Source: Ruegeria sp. HKCCD4315 (GTDB taxonomy: Bacteria; Pseudomonadota; Alphaproteobacteria; Rhodobacterales; Rhodobacteraceae). Taken from it: a stretch of DNA of 64,000 bases. Numbering within the stretch: the first letter of the stretch is position 1; each line of letters begins with the position of its first letter. The DNA lies in NCBI RefSeq assembly GCF_013112245.1, contig NZ_WVRN01000001.1, positions 1,492,501 to 1,556,500 on the forward strand, read 5' to 3'. Shown here piece after piece: positions 58,084-64,000 of the stretch. A program made the translations under genes and the position numbers. The notes below the pieces were generated by a model. It saw only the letters and a program-made list of their open reading frames with translations. It was not told where the DNA came from and did no database searches.

Positions 58084-58489
58084 TGCGGACCCCTTCCATT
58101 GTCTTGCGGTGCTGGTCTGCCATACGTTCCAGCGTGGCTTCGTCCAGCGGTGCGTCGTCGCCCATGAATTGATCAATCTCACGCTGGACCGACTTGGCGA
58201 TGTTATCGCGTTTGACGCCTAGCTGATGCTCAAGCGTGTCGATACGGTCCAGCATCGGGGCGATCAGATTTGCCATCGCTTCGGCAATGTCGTCGGCACT
58301 CAACGTGCGCTTATCGACCTGTTTCATGATGGTCTGGATCAACGCCACGCCTGCCGGGTTTACGCTGTCGCTGGCGGGGTCGTACAGCACCGCGCTAGGG
58401 TCTTGTTGAGCGCCACGGGTGTCCAACTGACCATTGATAAGTGGGCGGTCGTATGGGTTGTCGTTGGTTTGTCGAAACGGATTGGTCAT
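58070..58489 (-). CDS. Phage protein, unknown
   Basis: 139 residues from ATG 58489 (MTNPFRQTNDNPYDRPLINGQ). Polar start, then a helical region with heptad-like leucines (MLDRIDTLEHQLGVKRDNI) and acidic end. Could be a scaffold-like protein before the capsid gene, as inference. Overlaps the upstream gene by ATGA. Confidence 0.65.
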   Translation of the reverse strand: MTNPFRQTNDNPYDRPLINGQLDTRGAQQDPSAVLYDPASDSVNPAGVALIQTIMKQVDKRTLSADDIAEAMANLIAPMLDRIDTLEHQLGVKRDNIAKSVQREIDQFMGDDAPLDEATLERMADQHRKTMEGVRNGNA

Positions 58490-59028
58490 TTGCGCCCCCG
58501 GCTTACAGTTTTCCACGCCATGTAGTCGCGGTGCTTGGCGCGAACGGCTGGATTGCTTTTGTCGAAATTGTGCTTGGCAAGTGCCGCCAGATAATCCGCC
58601 ATCGCGTCGGTCACCCGCAGCTCATCCTCGGCCCCGTTCAGGCGATCTTCGGCCCGATCCGCTGCGTCGTTGGCTGTCTTGGCTATGGCGTCCAGTTGGT
58701 CGGCAAGCTGGTCGGTGGGTCCACCCATACGATGCAGATCGGCGCATCGCTTGTGTAACGGATCGTCCGATACGGACACGCCACCAGATCGCAGCACATT
58801 GGCTGCACGTTGGTACCGGGTTGCAGCCGCACGGGTGTCATCTATGGCCCGTTGTGCGCGATCCTGATCGTGTTTGAACTTGGCGGTTGCCTTGATCCGC
58901 TGTTCGAACGCGCCTTGGATACCGTCCTGTTCGGCGCGGGATGCAGAGTCGAGTTGTTGGCGGATAAATCCGACGCTTTTGACCACCGATTTTGCGGCTC
59001 TGGTCGCGGTGTGCTGGGTCAATTGCAT
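58486..59028 (-). CDS. Phage coiled-coil protein, unknown
   Basis: 180 residues, almost wholly helical and highly charged (QLDSASRAEQDGIQGAFEQRIKATAKFKHDQDRAQRAID...ADQLDAIAKTANDAADRAEDRLNGAEDEL). Long coiled coil. Its ATG overlaps the stop of the HNH gene. No family recognised. Confidence 0.65.
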   Translation of the reverse strand: MQLTQHTATRAAKSVVKSVGFIRQQLDSASRAEQDGIQGAFEQRIKATAKFKHDQDRAQRAIDDTRAAATRYQRAANVLRSGGVSVSDDPLHKRCADLHRMGGPTDQLADQLDAIAKTANDAADRAEDRLNGAEDELRVTDAMADYLAALAKHNFDKSNPAVRAKHRDYMAWKTVSRGRK

Positions 59029-59546
59029 TAGACCACCCGCCCATGATTAGGATGGAACCCAAATTCAATTTCAGCAGCCTTTCGGGCCGCTATGGCTGCG
59101 GTCTTGTCATTGAAGACACCTAAATGATGCTGCTTACCGTGTGAGCAAATCTGTGCTTGCCATTTTCGCATATGTTTATGAAACGAAACGCCAATCACAC
59201 CGGACGAATTATCCAAACGCCGCTTTTGGTTCTTTTGATTGTCGGACGGAGTAACGTTCCGCAAATTGAGAATGCGATTGTCGGACCGATCACCATTAAT
59301 GTGATCAATATAGTCCGGCCAAGTCTCATACATGATCGCCCACGCCGCACGATGAGCGTACAAAGGAAATCGTTCCACCGCGCCACGCATGTAACCTTTT
59401 CGATCAACTGTTGTGAAAGTTTGCTTGTTAGCCCAACGCGCGTTCCAATAATCGGGTTTATCTTCCCGCTCTTTCCACCAGAACAAACCCGTCACTGGAC
59501 AATACAGTAACAAAATCCGCAACAGGTCTATATCGACAGTTTTCAT
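59028..59546 (-). CDS. HNH endonuclease with AP2 domain (homing type)
   Basis: 172 residues. HNH motif DYIDHINGDRSDNRILNLRNVTPSDNQKNQ in the middle, then an AP2 DNA-binding domain (GVIGVSFHKHMRKWQAQICSHGKQHHLGVFNDKTAAIAARKAAEIEFG). This is the usual makeup of free-standing homing endonucleases spread among phages. The gene and the 118 bases upstream look more AT-rich than neighbours, which fits separate entry. Stop overlaps the coiled-coil gene start. Confidence 0.9.
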   Translation of the reverse strand: MKTVDIDLLRILLLYCPVTGLFWWKEREDKPDYWNARWANKQTFTTVDRKGYMRGAVERFPLYAHRAAWAIMYETWPDYIDHINGDRSDNRILNLRNVTPSDNQKNQKRRLDNSSGVIGVSFHKHMRKWQAQICSHGKQHHLGVFNDKTAAIAARKAAEIEFGFHPNHGRVV

Positions 59547-59664
59547 GCGTTGGTCCCTCTCAGGTTAAAATCAACCTGCCATCGACCACAGGATTTCGTC
59601 AAATTATATTTATTTTCATATAGTTAGATGTAATCGCGAAACTCGGATATAGTTTCCAGGTAGA

Positions 59665-59952
59665 TCACAGTTTGGTCGATCTGGTCCAACGTGCGAAGCG
59701 TTTCACATCGTCCAGGCAGGCCGAAGAACAGCACACGTTTCTGCCCCAATTCCATCGGTGGTCTTGGCGCAAGATGCAGCCGCAGCCATCGCACAGGCGG
59801 CTGGTCCGCCGTTCAATCCGTCCGCCGTTTTCCGCACTGACACCCTTGGTCACCTGACTGACGGTCATGCCCGCAACGCCGCGATCATCCCGCATGACTT
59901 CCCGCAGCGCGGCGTTCTCGGCTTTGGCGAACTGTTCAAGCAACGTAGGCAT
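59665..59952 (-). CDS. Small Cys-rich (zinc-ribbon-like) phage protein
   Basis: 95 residues. N-terminal helix (LEQFAKAENAALREVMRDDRGVAGMTVSQ) and a C-terminal part with CDGCGCIL then NVCCSSACLDD, enough Cys for a treble-clef or zinc-ribbon site. ATG overlaps the end of the preceding gene. No family recognised. Confidence 0.65.
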   Translation of the reverse strand: MPTLLEQFAKAENAALREVMRDDRGVAGMTVSQVTKGVSAENGGRIERRTSRLCDGCGCILRQDHRWNWGRNVCCSSACLDDVKRFARWTRSTKL

Positions 59953-60190
59953 CGACCAACCGTATTTTTATCAGTTCAGTTCGTCCGCGCCGTAAGCACG
60001 ACTGACAGCGGCACAAAAAGTATTCCGGGTCAAAGTCAGCCGCGCCGGGTGGGGGCATGTACGTCACGTTGACCCTTGTCACGATCTGGGTGCAGGTCTC
60101 GCACATTCCCCGCAGGGCTGCTGCGTATTCGGCCTTTGCCCGACTGAACGCGTTCATGCTGATCGTTGGCGGTCTGCGTCTGTCGGACAT
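59936..60190 (-). CDS. Small Cys-rich phage protein
   Basis: 84 residues from ATG 60190 with GGAGG upstream; longer readings run through the upstream gene and are not supported. CETC near residue 30 and CRCQSC near residue 60 form a probable zinc site. Basic termini suggest DNA or RNA contact. Follows the 72-residue gene by 17 bases. Confidence 0.65.
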   Translation of the reverse strand: MSDRRRPPTISMNAFSRAKAEYAAALRGMCETCTQIVTRVNVTYMPPPGAADFDPEYFLCRCQSCLRRGRTELIKIRLVDAYVA

Positions 60191-60207
60191 GTTTTGGTGG
60201 CCTCCGT

Positions 60208-60426
60208 CTACCCATTGGCTTCGGTCCATTGTTGCAAGATATGCTTGCTGGATTTGCTGTCTGGTGCCACGCGCAAGTATCCCCCACCGCTGGTGATTTC
60301 GTGGCAGTTGTCGGATCGGGTGTAGGTGGTCGGTTGGCCGGTGTGTCGGGCGATGCAGCGCCGCGCAAGCGGGATCATCGCTGTGACCTTCGTTTCGCGT
60401 AAAAATTCGGCCAGTTCTGCGTTCAT
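60208..60426 (-). CDS. Small phage protein, unknown
   Basis: 72 residues (MNAELAEFLRETKVTAMIPLARRCIARHTGQPTTY...). GGTGGTG precedes the ATG. No recognisable domain. First gene downstream of the palindrome cluster on the minus strand, hence likely the first of the operon running to the tape measure gene. Confidence 0.6.
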   Translation of the reverse strand: MNAELAEFLRETKVTAMIPLARRCIARHTGQPTTYTRSDNCHEITSGGGYLRVAPDSKSSKHILQQWTEANG

Positions 60427-60481
60427 ATGTCACCACCAAGGACACGCCGGGACGCGTGTGAGTCATCGCATTATACCAAAG

Positions 60482-60576
60482 GTTCCAGTCACTGGAAGGT
60501 TTGATTTTGGCAAGTATCGTCAAATCTGAGGATACTTGCCACTTTGGGTGTCAACGTTCCAGTCACTGGAAGGTTT
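60482..60576. repeat. Two copies of a 21-base palindromic repeat
   Basis: An identical 21-base block occurs at 60482-60502 and 60556-60576, 74 bases apart. Each contains the inverted repeat TTCCAG-TCA-CTGGAA. A related palindrome TTCCAA-C-TTGGAA lies at 60663-60675. Placement upstream of a minus-strand operon suggests repressor operators. Confidence 0.75.
60509..60540. repeat. Inverted repeat GGCAAGTATC/GATACTTGCC
   Basis: Ten perfect base pairs (60509-60518 with 60531-60540) around a 12-base spacer, lying between the two 21-base repeats. Could be a hairpin in RNA or a protein-binding site. Confidence 0.75.
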
Positions 60577-60602
60577 CAAATTCGCAACCGATTGCGAATT
60601 TG
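60577..60602. repeat. Inverted repeat CAAATTCGCAA/TTGCGAATTTG
   Basis: Eleven perfect pairs (60577-60587 with 60592-60602) with a four-base loop CCGA, immediately next to the second 21-base repeat. Confidence 0.75.
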
Positions 60603-60612
60603 CCGGGTCAGG

Positions 60613-60635
60613 GGGTCAGACATTTTGTCGGACCC
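60613..60635. repeat. Imperfect inverted repeat GGGTC-GAC/GTC-GACCC
   Basis: GGGTCaGAC (60613-60621) and GTCgGACCC (60627-60635) pair except for one mismatch, loop of five bases. Confidence 0.55.
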
Positions 60636-60705
60636 TGTTTCCGCGTGATCCGGTCTGGTTCGTTCCAACTTGGAAGAAACCCCACGTAATCGGACGTAAT
60701 TAGAG

Positions 60706-60730
60706 GGTCTGTTGCAACTTGCAACAGACC
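60706..60730. repeat. Perfect 25-base palindrome
   Basis: GGTCTGTTGCAA (60706-60717), one central C, and TTGCAACAGACC (60719-60730). With no loop it suits a dimeric DNA-binding protein rather than an RNA hairpin. Confidence 0.8.
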
Positions 60731-61111
60731 GATTTAGACCGGTTTTTATAGCTTTTTACCGAAAGGCATTTTTGCCGTTAGTTCTAAAGATTCAGTCCCC
60801 GGCGCGGTGCGGCCCCCGTTCGATCTGTTGATTCACGCCGCCCCCCACGCAAGACGATGTGCGGTCGCCACGGTCAGCAGCGTCACGGCATCGGTCGGCA
60901 CGTCACACATGTGACACATCAACCAATCACACATCAGGCACACCACGCACCACAGCCCACCTATATGATACCCTCTATACCCTTCTTGGCCGCTGGCCTT
61001 CCGTCGGATGGGGCCTGCCTGTCCGCTCTGTTGGTGGTTGGTGCCAGTGTCGTCAGACTAGGACAATTGGGTATAGCTGGATGGGTATATGCCCCGAGTT
61101 GGACCCCGATG
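60731..61111. other. Gene-free stretch of the phage element
   Basis: About 380 bases with no supported gene. It contains a short palindrome GTCACA-CA-TGTGAC (60902-60915) within a CACA-rich run (60896-60960). Frames on the plus strand here have no ribosome site and a shuffled composition. Confidence 0.55.
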
Positions 61112-61344
61112 GTAGACGAGTAGACGCATTTCCTTAAAGAGTCTGTAGAACGGTAGATGGGCTTACTCATTTTCCGTCTACTTTTTCCGTCTACTCTCAA
61201 CTTCTATATGCTTAACTATCCATTATTTATAAATAAAAAAGTTCTATCTGGTCTGGAAGGGTATGTAGCGTCTACCGAGTTGTAAATATATAGACGCTAC
61301 GCCATATCCTTAAAATAACGATACCGTCTACCCTGTCCGTCTAC
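61112..61344. repeat. CGTCTAC iterons and AT-rich segment (putative replication origin)
   Basis: The heptamer CGTCTAC or its complement GTAGACG occurs seven times: GTAGACG at 61112 and 61120; CGTCTAC at 61175, 61188, 61269, 61325 and 61338. Two pairs are exactly 13 bases apart. GTAGCGTCTA (61265-61274) and TAGACGCTAC (61291-61300) form a ten-base inverted repeat. Between the groups lies a very AT-rich tract (61201-61250). The array runs into the last codons of the primase-helicase gene, the usual setting of a phage origin. Confidence 0.65.
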
Positions 61345-63667
61345 TGAATCTGGCACGTCCTTTATTACCTTCACGGTTATGGCTGATCAGTCCGTTGCGT
61401 TCAAAACCTATAGATTTTAGGGCAGTCTTGATGCGGTTCTGTTGCGCTGGCGTACGTTCCTTTTCGGGAATGTTCATCAGTGCGAAACACTCGGGCAGTG
61501 ATGTTTCATCACGTGTGGCCAGCAGGTTTGCCAAGGTATCGGCCCACGGATCACGCGCTACACGTTCCTGTTGGATCGAACGTGCCATGTTGGCCGTTGC
61601 GCGATCCATGTACCAAACTTCGCCAGATTTATAGGCTTCGTACGCTTCGGCCCAAAGCTGGTCGCGTACAGCGGTCAGACCTTCAATATCAAAGTGGCCA
61701 TCTGTCTGGACGATCCAGAACCTGCGTTCACCAGCCGGGTCTTTCAGGTAGTCGTCACGGTTTGTTGAGCCCGCAAACACGCAGCGCCGTGGACGCTTGA
61801 TTTCCAGCCGCGCATGTGATGGCCGGTAATCTTCCTTTGTCCGCGACATGAACGAACGCATGTTTTCCAGTTCGCCTTTGTGAACCTGCGTCAGTTCGGC
61901 AAGTTCCACGATCCACTTTCCGTTCAGGTACGATTTGGCATCCTTGTGGTGGAAATCCGGCAAGCTGTCACCAAACCAATCCGGGTCTGGTACCAGAGCG
62001 GCCAGAGCGGACGATTTGCCGACACCCTGCGGTCCTTCGAAGATCAGGGCGTTGTCCACCTTACAGCCGGGGATCATGCCACGGGCCACGGCAGCGATCA
62101 GCCACTTGCGCCCCGCCACGGACAGGTAGGTCAGATAGATCGGGTCAGCCATTGTCACACCGCAGTAGGTCCACAGCCAGCTATTGATCCGGGGTACCCC
62201 GTCCCATTTGAGCCCGGTCAGATAGTCCTGTAACGGGTCGAATGCGTTTTCCATACACGCGGCTTCGACCGCATTGATCACGTCATTTCTGCCGATCTTG
62301 GCAAACAGACCGAATTGGAACCATTGGTGGAAACCGCCAAAATGATGGTCTTCCAGCAGGTCACCCGCTTTGACCTTCAGAAACGGAATGTCACCGGTAA
62401 AACACCGACGACCATTGAACAGATCGAAACCTAGCTTTCCGCGCCATATGTCGTTGGTCATCAGCGTGGCGATCACGTTTGCGTAGTTGGGGATCATGTT
62501 GCCGTTCTTATCGTGCGCGAACGGAAAGCGGCCTGACGGGTCTTCCACAATTGGGCTGGACGGATCGGGCGTGGCAATGGTTATCGCGCCCTGTGTCGGC
62601 ACGTCAGGGGCCAACAAAGGCATTCCGGCCTTGGTGGCCTGTTGCATCCGGTATCCGGTCTTTACCTTCGCGTCCAGTTCACCTGGTAGTTCCCCGCCAC
62701 ATGCGTGACGCGCCCAATAGACCAGTTTTCCGAAGCCTGACATGTTGTCCGCTTTGAACGTATCCCATGTGCGCTTGGTGTACGCCGGGACGTTCTTCGG
62801 TGCCTTCGCAGACCACGCTTCAAAGATTTCCCAACCCCCACCACCAAGGGCATTCTTGATCGCGTAGGCGATGCTGATCCATTCGTCATACTCAACATCG
62901 ACATTCGGGATCAGGTCCACTATCGGCCCGACCAGTGACGGATCGAAAGGTTCGGCCCCGAGATTGGACAGACCGTCGTTGGAACCGCTGGGGCTGGTGG
63001 CACGACCGCGTGTCCATCCCCGAGACTCGGCAACCAAGATCATTTGTTCGACCAGATAGTCCATCTGGTCTGTTGTGGCCTCTTGTATGGCATCAGCAAC
63101 GGGTTGCATGTTCCACTGGTACTGTGCGCCGGATGGGTGCGTTCCGGCCACCACGGCCTGCGTGGCACGTCCTGTGGCGGTAATTCCCATCACTTCGACC
63201 TTCTGGGTCACACCATCCTTTTTGATCGGATACTGACGACGCCGGATCGTCTCGCCCGGTGCGATCTTAAACAGGACCAAGAATTTCGGAATTTGGCCCC
63301 ATCGGATGAAGTAGCTACCCCGGCCCAGATCATGCACCCGTTGCAGCATCGCCTGTGCGGTCACATCGTCCGTTATGTCCACATCTAGCGCACACCACAC
63401 TTCGCCCATCTTGAGCCCAACGTTCGCACACAGTTCGTCGTAACGTACGGCCTTGATGGCATCCATGTAGAAGTTGGGCCAAGACCCCATCCCGTCCCAC
63501 GCCCCGCCATAAAACTCACCGGGGCATTTGCCACGCGCCCCCGGATCGACTTTCGAGTGTTCGTGCAGCACTGCACCCTGCGGTATGACGGGGATAATCT
63601 GGTCGAAGCCGTTACGCAGCCATAGCTGGTGGTTGCCGTAGACGGTCTGCTGCTGTAATTTGGTCAT
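61328..63667 (-). CDS. VapE-type primase-helicase (phage replication protein)
   Basis: 779 residues. N-terminal primase-polymerase-like part with acidic pair VWCALDVDITDDVTAQAML and GITATGRATQAVVAGTHPSGAQYQW (residues about 80-200). A PriCT_2-like module follows around 260-340 (DPSLVGPIVDLIPNVDVEYDEWISIAYAIKNALGGGGWEIFEAWSAKAP). Then a VapE superfamily 3-like ATPase: Walker A EGPQGVGKSSALAAL near residue 545, acidic KWIVELAELTQVHKGELENMRSFMSR, sensor VFAGSTNRDDYLKDPAGERRFW. It would prime and unwind at the adjacent iterons. Confidence 0.9.
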   Translation of the reverse strand: MTKLQQQTVYGNHQLWLRNGFDQIIPVIPQGAVLHEHSKVDPGARGKCPGEFYGGAWDGMGSWPNFYMDAIKAVRYDELCANVGLKMGEVWCALDVDITDDVTAQAMLQRVHDLGRGSYFIRWGQIPKFLVLFKIAPGETIRRRQYPIKKDGVTQKVEVMGITATGRATQAVVAGTHPSGAQYQWNMQPVADAIQEATTDQMDYLVEQMILVAESRGWTRGRATSPSGSNDGLSNLGAEPFDPSLVGPIVDLIPNVDVEYDEWISIAYAIKNALGGGGWEIFEAWSAKAPKNVPAYTKRTWDTFKADNMSGFGKLVYWARHACGGELPGELDAKVKTGYRMQQATKAGMPLLAPDVPTQGAITIATPDPSSPIVEDPSGRFPFAHDKNGNMIPNYANVIATLMTNDIWRGKLGFDLFNGRRCFTGDIPFLKVKAGDLLEDHHFGGFHQWFQFGLFAKIGRNDVINAVEAACMENAFDPLQDYLTGLKWDGVPRINSWLWTYCGVTMADPIYLTYLSVAGRKWLIAAVARGMIPGCKVDNALIFEGPQGVGKSSALAALVPDPDWFGDSLPDFHHKDAKSYLNGKWIVELAELTQVHKGELENMRSFMSRTKEDYRPSHARLEIKRPRRCVFAGSTNRDDYLKDPAGERRFWIVQTDGHFDIEGLTAVRDQLWAEAYEAYKSGEVWYMDRATANMARSIQQERVARDPWADTLANLLATRDETSLPECFALMNIPEKERTPAQQNRIKTALKSIGFERNGLISHNREGNKGRARFSRRTG

Positions 63668-63789
63668 GTTTACTGACTTTCTTTCTGGCCCGGTCTGCGC
63701 ACCAACGCAGCCGGGTCTTTTTCGTTTCAGGGTGGACCGACCGGACTGTCAGTGTGCAGCGGCCAAGCTGCCCCGGTCGGGTCTTTTGG

Positions 63790-63981
63790 CTAGGACAGCA
63801 ACGCGGCAAGCGCATCTGCTGCGGGTGGCATGATCGACAAGGCGTCAACCTCATGCCGCATCACGATCCGAAAACCGGAATGCGCAAACATCTGTTCGAC
63901 CTGCTGGAACGACACACTGGTGGCTGTGAACCGTTCGACGTACAGGATGTGTGGGATTTGGTTCGGACCCTGTTCGTACAT
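63790..63981 (-). CDS. Small phage protein, unknown
   Basis: 63 residues (MYEQGPNQIPHILYVERFTATSVSFQQVEQMFAHSGF...). A possible beta-alpha start. The ribosome site is weak and the window ends shortly after, so an upstream start cannot be excluded. About 120 bases separate it from the primase-helicase gene. Confidence 0.45.
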   Translation of the reverse strand: MYEQGPNQIPHILYVERFTATSVSFQQVEQMFAHSGFRIVMRHEVDALSIMPPAADALAALLS

Positions 63982-64000
63982 TGGTACGTAAGAACCATGA

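Larger units (their letters stand above)
52155..64000 (-). mobile_element. Phage-like integrated element (left part)
   Basis: A run of about 20 mostly tiny, overlapping minus-strand genes includes a VapE primase-helicase, HNH/AP2 endonuclease, HK97-type capsid protein and lambda-type tape measure protein. The left limit is taken as the tRNA-Ser 3' fragment; the right limit lies beyond the window. Terminase, portal, protease, integrase, repressor, tail-tube and lysis genes are not seen. It may be a complete prophage with a rearranged order, a decayed prophage, or a satellite. Confidence 0.8.

Noticed and set aside
52213..59665. Shared 12-base word TTCCAGGTAGAT near 52215 and 59654 as a possible att pair
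   Set aside because: A 12-base match is expected many times by chance in 64 kb, and it would leave half of the element outside.
60482..60576. Two 21-base repeats considered as a minimal CRISPR array
   Set aside because: Only two copies, fully palindromic, spacer region itself contains an inverted repeat, and no cas genes.
60857..61137. Overlapping plus-strand frames upstream of the iterons
   Set aside because: Two frames over the same bases, no ribosome site, low-complexity His/Thr content from the CACA-rich DNA.

Overview
The window reads as chromosomal DNA of a marine alphaproteobacterium of the Roseobacter group (Rhodobacteraceae). The grounds are moderately high GC, a two-piece permuted tmRNA gene, an adjacent sciP-ctrA pair, alpha-type SspB, DUF4169 and DUF1127 small proteins, and a dmdA-acuI pair for dimethylsulfoniopropionate (DMSP) catabolism. 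Positions 1 to about 52,150 look like ordinary core chromosome. From about 52,155 to the right edge lies part of an integrated phage-like element, transcribed almost entirely on the minus strand and not finished within the window.

Layout. 1-7.4 kb: partial DedA-type gene, tRNA-Leu, fumC with two tiny downstream genes, a secreted protein, sspB, chrA, an NTF2-fold protein, ssrA, DUF4345 and a TenA-like gene. 7.4-14.7 kb: an organosulfur block. A minus-strand unit (FCD/GntR regulator, methanethiol oxidase, membrane protein) faces a plus-strand unit (DUF2182, DUF1326, DinB-like, dmdA, acuI). 14.9-26.6 kb: the envelope operon frr-uppS-cdsA-dxr-rseP-bamA-ompH-fabZ-lpxA-lpxI-lpxB plus a CadD-like gene. 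26.7-34.5 kb: AhpD-like protein, mnmA, sciP-ctrA, ligA-recG and a 40-residue membrane protein behind a LexA-type box. 34.5-43.5 kb: marC, a NifU-like scaffold, hisI, gluQRS, a methyltransferase, trmFO, enoyl-CoA hydratase, a thioesterase, DUF1127 facing a MocR-type regulator, and rplM-rpsI. 43.5-52 kb: a LivHMGF-type ABC transporter with its own acyl-CoA ligase and binding protein, a quinone-oxidoreductase-like enzyme, and an alanine-rich helical repeat protein.

The phage-like element (minus strand, read right to left) has a VapE-type primase-helicase, an AT-rich segment with CGTCTAC iterons (probable origin), a dense palindrome cluster, small Cys-rich proteins, an HNH/AP2 endonuclease, an HK97-fold major capsid protein, a run of very small overlapping genes, a lambda-type tape measure protein and a last small gene. 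No terminase, portal, protease, integrase or tail-tube gene is visible here; they must lie to the right or be absent.

Themes. DMSP demethylation leads to methanethiol, and a methanethiol oxidase sits in the same block under a likely shared FCD regulator. The Met/Cys-rich DUF2182 and DUF1326 products may handle a metal for it. The other points most worth following are the SOS-box mini-protein, the palindrome and iteron region of the phage element, and a 42-residue Cys/Pro/Tyr repeat protein.
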